A program made the translations under genes and the position numbers. Source: Devosia sp. (GTDB lineage Bacteria > Pseudomonadota > Alphaproteobacteria > Rhizobiales > Devosiaceae). From it: DNA of 64,000 nt. The DNA lies in assembly GCA_017794705.1 (NCBI GenBank), contig CP051235.1, positions 559,010 through 623,009 of the forward strand, read 5' to 3'. This document shows, piece after piece, positions 61,041 through 64,000 of this stretch. How positions within the stretch are numbered: position 1 is the stretch's first letter; every line of letters begins with the position of its first letter. Below the pieces are notes generated by a model. That model had not been told where the DNA came from, ran no database searches, and worked only from the letters and a program-made list of their open reading frames with translations.

Positions 61041-61196
61041 CGCGAATCCCTTCAAACTATGACCCGTTGATAAACGCGCGTGGTAATCATTCGGTTAACT
61101 TAACCAACCAGCCCCGGATTTCGGGCTGCCGCTAAGGGCTTTGTTAACCATATTCGTGACTGAATGGCGGGCAGAGTTCGGACCCGGAATCGTGTG

Positions 61197-61751
61197 ATGC
61201 GCTGGCTGCGTTTGTTCATTGTTGCCCTGCTGCTACCGTTGGCGGCGTGCGCCACAAACACAAGGCCCGCCACCTATCTGGTTGAAACCCATGGCCCCTA
61301 TACGCTCGACACCGGCGACCTGCTTCGGGTTGCCGTCTACGGCGAAGAACAACTGACGGGCGAGTACCGTGTCGATGACGCGGGCAGCATTTCCATGCCC
61401 CTGATCGGGTCCGTGCCGGTGCGGGGCACGACAACCCAGGTCGTTACGGCCCGGATCACTGGTGCGCTGGCAGGCGGCTACCTGCGCAATCCCAATGTCG
61501 CAGTCGAGATTGCCGAATACCGGCCGTTCTTCATCCAGGGCGAGGTCGCGGGAAGCGGCCAGTATCCATATGTCTACGGCATGACCGTCAGGGCGGCGAT
61601 CAGCACGGCGGGCGGGTTTACCGATACAGCGGACCGCACCCGGGCTCTCGTTTACCGTTTGCAAGGCAGCGAGATGGTACGTGGAACCGTCAATCTCGAT
61701 TTCCCGGTGCAGCCGGGCGACACCATCGTCATACTCGACCGCTGGATCTGA
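61197..61751 (+). CDS. Polysaccharide export lipoprotein (Wza/ExoF-like)
   Basis: 184 residues (start at 61197; an ATG at 61164 would add 11 basic residues). Lipobox LPLAAC, then a poly-export domain (YTLDTGDLLRVAVYGEEQLT) and SLBB-like repeats (FFIQGEVAGSGQYPYVYGMT). Shorter than Wza, as usual for rhizobial types, and probably only the periplasmic or outer-membrane adaptor. Divergent from the Wzz-like gene. Confidence 0.9.
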   Translation: MRWLRLFIVALLLPLAACATNTRPATYLVETHGPYTLDTGDLLRVAVYGEEQLTGEYRVDDAGSISMPLIGSVPVRGTTTQVVTARITGALAGGYLRNPNVAVEIAEYRPFFIQGEVAGSGQYPYVYGMTVRAAISTAGGFTDTADRTRALVYRLQGSEMVRGTVNLDFPVQPGDTIVILDRWI

Positions 61752-61781
61752 TCGCCCGCTCCCCTGCCTGAAAGTGGGTCC

Positions 61782-62912
61782 GTGTCTGATCAACCGCTTC
61801 GCATTCTCATGGTTCTGCGCGCCCCGGTCGGCGGGCTATACCGGCACGTTGTCGATCTGACCGAGGCCCTCGGCGAGCGAGGGCATCAGGTCGGGCTGGT
61901 GATGGACAGCCTGACTTCGGACATCCAGACCAATGAGCGGCTGAACGCGCTCGACCATCCCCCTGCCCTCGGCGTTTATCGTACGCCCATGCCTCGCCTG
62001 TTCGGCCCGGGTGACCTTACCGCCAGTTTCGTTGTTCGTCGGCTTGCAAAACAGCTCGACGTCGACGTTCTGCATGGGCACGGGGCCAAGGGCGGGTTCA
62101 ACGCCCGCCTTGCCCGAATTGGCGACCGGAAGCGGGTGGCGTTCTACACCACGCACGGCGGCGTGCTGAATTACCGGCCCGGCCAATTTCTCGGCAACGT
62201 CATGCGCTGGATCGAGGCGCGCCTGCTGCCGCTGACCGACGGCGTCATTTTTGAAAGCGCTTACGCCCAGCGCACATTTGAAACCAATATCAAGCCGGTG
62301 CCCCGCTTGCGGCCGGTTGTACACAACGGTCTCGACGAAAAGGAATTCCAGACACTGCCCGAAAGCGAAATCACCTACGATTTCGCCTATGTGGGGGAAC
62401 TGAGGGCCGCGAAGGGATTGAACTATCTGCTTGACGCACTGGTGGGCCTGAAGCGCAGTGACGGGCAACCTGTCAGAATGATTTTTGGGGGCAGCGGCCC
62501 GGACTTGCACGCCCTGCAACAGCGCGCCCGGGAGCTCGGCATCCACAGCCAGCTTGACTTTGTCGGCGTGCGTCCGGCACGTCAGGTTTTTGCGCAAGGC
62601 GGTTGTGTGGTCATGCCGAGCCTTGCCGAAAGTCTCCCTTACGTGGCGCTTGAAGCGGCTGCGGCCACCAAGCCGCTGATCGCTACCGACGTGGGTGGCG
62701 TCAAGGAGATCTTCGGGCCCACCGCTGACCGTCTGGTGCCCGCCGCCGACGCGGAAGCCTTGCGGAAGGCCATGCAGAGCTTGCTTGACCATCCCGAGGC
62801 GGCGCTCGAAGAGGCCGGGGTCCGTTACGCCTTTGTCCGTGACCGTTTCAGCACCGCCAAGATGGCCGACGAGATCATCGCCACATACCGCGCCGGCATC
62901 GCGGCGCGTTAA
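61782..62912 (+). CDS. GT4-family glycosyltransferase
   Basis: 376 residues; GTG start 30 bases after the export gene. GT-B fold: N-terminal LRILMVLRAPVGGLYRHVVD and C-terminal donor site with the E-x7-E motif in MPSLAESLPYVALEA. It transfers a nucleotide sugar in building the exopolysaccharide repeat unit; sugar unknown. Confidence 0.9.
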   Translation: MSDQPLRILMVLRAPVGGLYRHVVDLTEALGERGHQVGLVMDSLTSDIQTNERLNALDHPPALGVYRTPMPRLFGPGDLTASFVVRRLAKQLDVDVLHGHGAKGGFNARLARIGDRKRVAFYTTHGGVLNYRPGQFLGNVMRWIEARLLPLTDGVIFESAYAQRTFETNIKPVPRLRPVVHNGLDEKEFQTLPESEITYDFAYVGELRAAKGLNYLLDALVGLKRSDGQPVRMIFGGSGPDLHALQQRARELGIHSQLDFVGVRPARQVFAQGGCVVMPSLAESLPYVALEAAAATKPLIATDVGGVKEIFGPTADRLVPAADAEALRKAMQSLLDHPEAALEEAGVRYAFVRDRFSTAKMADEIIATYRAGIAAR

Positions 62913-62998
62913 GGTTAAGCTTCGGTTTTCACGCTCTTTTCATTCCTTGCGAGGCATATTGCCCCCGGATCGCAGATCAGGGTATCGCGGGCTGGATA

Positions 62999-64000
62999 AT
63001 GTTTCGTCTCGACGCAAAAAAAACCGTTCAGGATCATATCACTAGCGGAGAAATTCTGCCCGAGCCGATCATGCTGTCGGCGGAGGCCCAGCGCATTGCC
63101 GACCGCCCTCCTGCACAAACCTATTCGCCCACCGTCATCTCGGGCTTTGCCCAGCTGATTGAAGCGGGCCTGCTGTTCACCCTGGGGCTCGGCATCTACT
63201 GGAGCTACATGGGCACTGAGTACGGGCGGTTCTACATTCCGGCCATGCTGGGCGCGGTCATTCTGGCCAACGTGTTCTTTCATCTAGCCGGCATTCATCG
63301 CATCCAGTCCTACCGCACCACATTCGAACAAATCGCGCGGGCTCTGGCCGCCTGGACACTTGTGTTCTTTGCGATGCTGACCAGCGCCTTCCTGCTCAAG
63401 GTCTCGGATCAGATTTCCCGCTTCTGGCTGGTCAGCTGGTATGCCAGCGGCGCCATAATGTTGATCCTGTTCCGTCTGTCGCTTCGATCGCTCGTGAAAA
63501 GCTGGACGAGTGACGGCCGGTTGAAGCGGCGCACCGTGATCGTCGGCGGCGGTCCGGATGCCGAGGACCTGATCAGGGCCATCCAGTCTGGTGCCGACAA
63601 CGACATCGACCTCATCGGTCTGTTCGATGACCGGCTGGACGACCGCTCGCCCGACAGCGTCGCCGGATGTCCCAAGCTCGGCAAGGTGCCCGAACTCATC
63701 GAATTCGCCCGCCGCACCAAGGTCGACCTGGTGATCGTTTCCATGCCGCTTTCGGCGGAAAAGCGGGTTCTGGCCATGCTCAAGCGCCTTTGGGTCTTGC
63801 CGGTCGACATCCGGCTGAGCGCTCACATGAGCCAGTTGCGGTTCACCCGCTCGGCCTATTCCTACATCGGTCAGATCGCCATGTTCGACATGGTCGACCG
63901 GCCGATTTCAGACTGGAACCTGGTGTTCAAGTGGCTCTTCGACCGGTCCGTGTCCCTGGTCGCGCTCATCCTTTTGTCGCCGCTGATGTTGGCCACTGCC
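62999..64000 (+). CDS. Polyprenyl-phosphate sugar phosphotransferase (WcaJ/ExoY type), 3' end outside window
   Basis: At least 334 codons from the ATG at 62999, running off the window end with no stop. N-terminal part has several membrane helices (LLFTLGLGIYWSYM, FFAMLTSAFLL), then a nucleotide-binding-like domain beginning RRTVIVGGGPDAEDLI, then the start of the next helix (SVSLVALILLSPLML). The catalytic bacterial-sugar-transferase domain is beyond the window. It should prime the repeat unit by placing the first sugar-phosphate on undecaprenyl phosphate. Confidence 0.88.
   Translation, partial: MFRLDAKKTVQDHITSGEILPEPIMLSAEAQRIADRPPAQTYSPTVISGFAQLIEAGLLFTLGLGIYWSYMGTEYGRFYIPAMLGAVILANVFFHLAGIHRIQSYRTTFEQIARALAAWTLVFFAMLTSAFLLKVSDQISRFWLVSWYASGAIMLILFRLSLRSLVKSWTSDGRLKRRTVIVGGGPDAEDLIRAIQSGADNDIDLIGLFDDRLDDRSPDSVAGCPKLGKVPELIEFARRTKVDLVIVSMPLSAEKRVLAMLKRLWVLPVDIRLSAHMSQLRFTRSAYSYIGQIAMFDMVDRPISDWNLVFKWLFDRSVSLVALILLSPLMLATA

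Noticed and set aside
1..64000. CRISPR arrays, insertion sequences, prophage or rRNA
   Set aside because: No regular repeat arrays, transposases, integrases or rRNA sequence were seen on either strand.

Overview
The window is a GC-rich stretch of an alphaproteobacterial chromosome. I infer Hyphomicrobiales (rhizobia or Devosia-like), probably marine or halotolerant. The clues are a complete ectoine/hydroxyectoine catabolic island of the UehABC-EnuR-Doe-Eut type, DUF2336 and DUF2842 proteins typical of alphaproteobacteria, an rplM-rpsI pair, and the order aminotransferase - homoserine dehydrogenase - glpX - recJ. No phage, insertion sequence, CRISPR array or rRNA was seen. Species assignment is not possible from the sequence alone.

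Layout. 1-7657 (+): assimilatory nitrate/nitrite operon, entered in the middle: nitrate ABC permease (5' cut off), a fused double ATPase, NirB, NirD and the molybdenum nitrate reductase. 7659-21489: ectoine degradation island. Ten minus-strand genes (enuR, uehA, uehB, uehC, usp, eutA, eutB, eutC, doeA, doeB) face a plus-strand arm (doeX, doeC, doeD). The TRAP transporter imports (hydroxy)ectoine, EutABC are thought to turn hydroxyectoine into ectoine, DoeA opens the ring, DoeB deacetylates, DoeD transaminates and DoeC oxidises to aspartate. EnuR is the PLP-dependent repressor and DoeX the Lrp-type co-regulator. 21597-31564: tRNA-Thr, a broken ETF-ubiquinone oxidoreductase, NAD kinase, DUF2336, a lytic transglycosylase, nitroreductase, a secreted three-repeat protein, ThrS, glutathione peroxidase and a dipeptidase. 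31666-41961: a GFA protein, then an eight-gene carbohydrate operon (binding protein, two permeases, ATPase, two isomerase/dehydrogenase pairs) with a divergent LacI-type regulator. 42032-48474: tRNA-Arg, two tRNA-Glu, small stress and envelope genes, a guanidinium-type SMR exporter, a Cfa-like methyltransferase and RecJ. 48514-57860: GlpX, homoserine dehydrogenase, aminotransferase, a secreted orphan, a GT1 glycosyltransferase, L13/S9 and heme A synthase. 57864-64000: start of an exopolysaccharide locus (deacetylase, Wzz/ExoP-like protein, export lipoprotein, GT4, polyprenyl-phosphate sugar transferase cut by the window end).

Points most worth a second look: (i) a motif found three times in the two enuR-flanking intergenic regions, a strong candidate EnuR operator; (ii) the LacI-type regulator, whose helix-turn-helix can only be reached from a non-standard start codon; (iii) the ETF-QO gene with a block of about 85 codons missing plus a frameshift; (iv) homoserine dehydrogenase with an N-terminal domain of about 56 residues resembling a small stand-alone alphaproteobacterial protein; (v) an asymmetric nitrate ATPase with an H-loop His-to-Asn change; (vi) GC-rich hairpins just downstream of both solute-binding-protein genes. 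I did not find a clearly new multi-gene system. The nearest candidate is the sugar operon with paired dehydrogenase/isomerase genes, whose substrate cannot be named from sequence.
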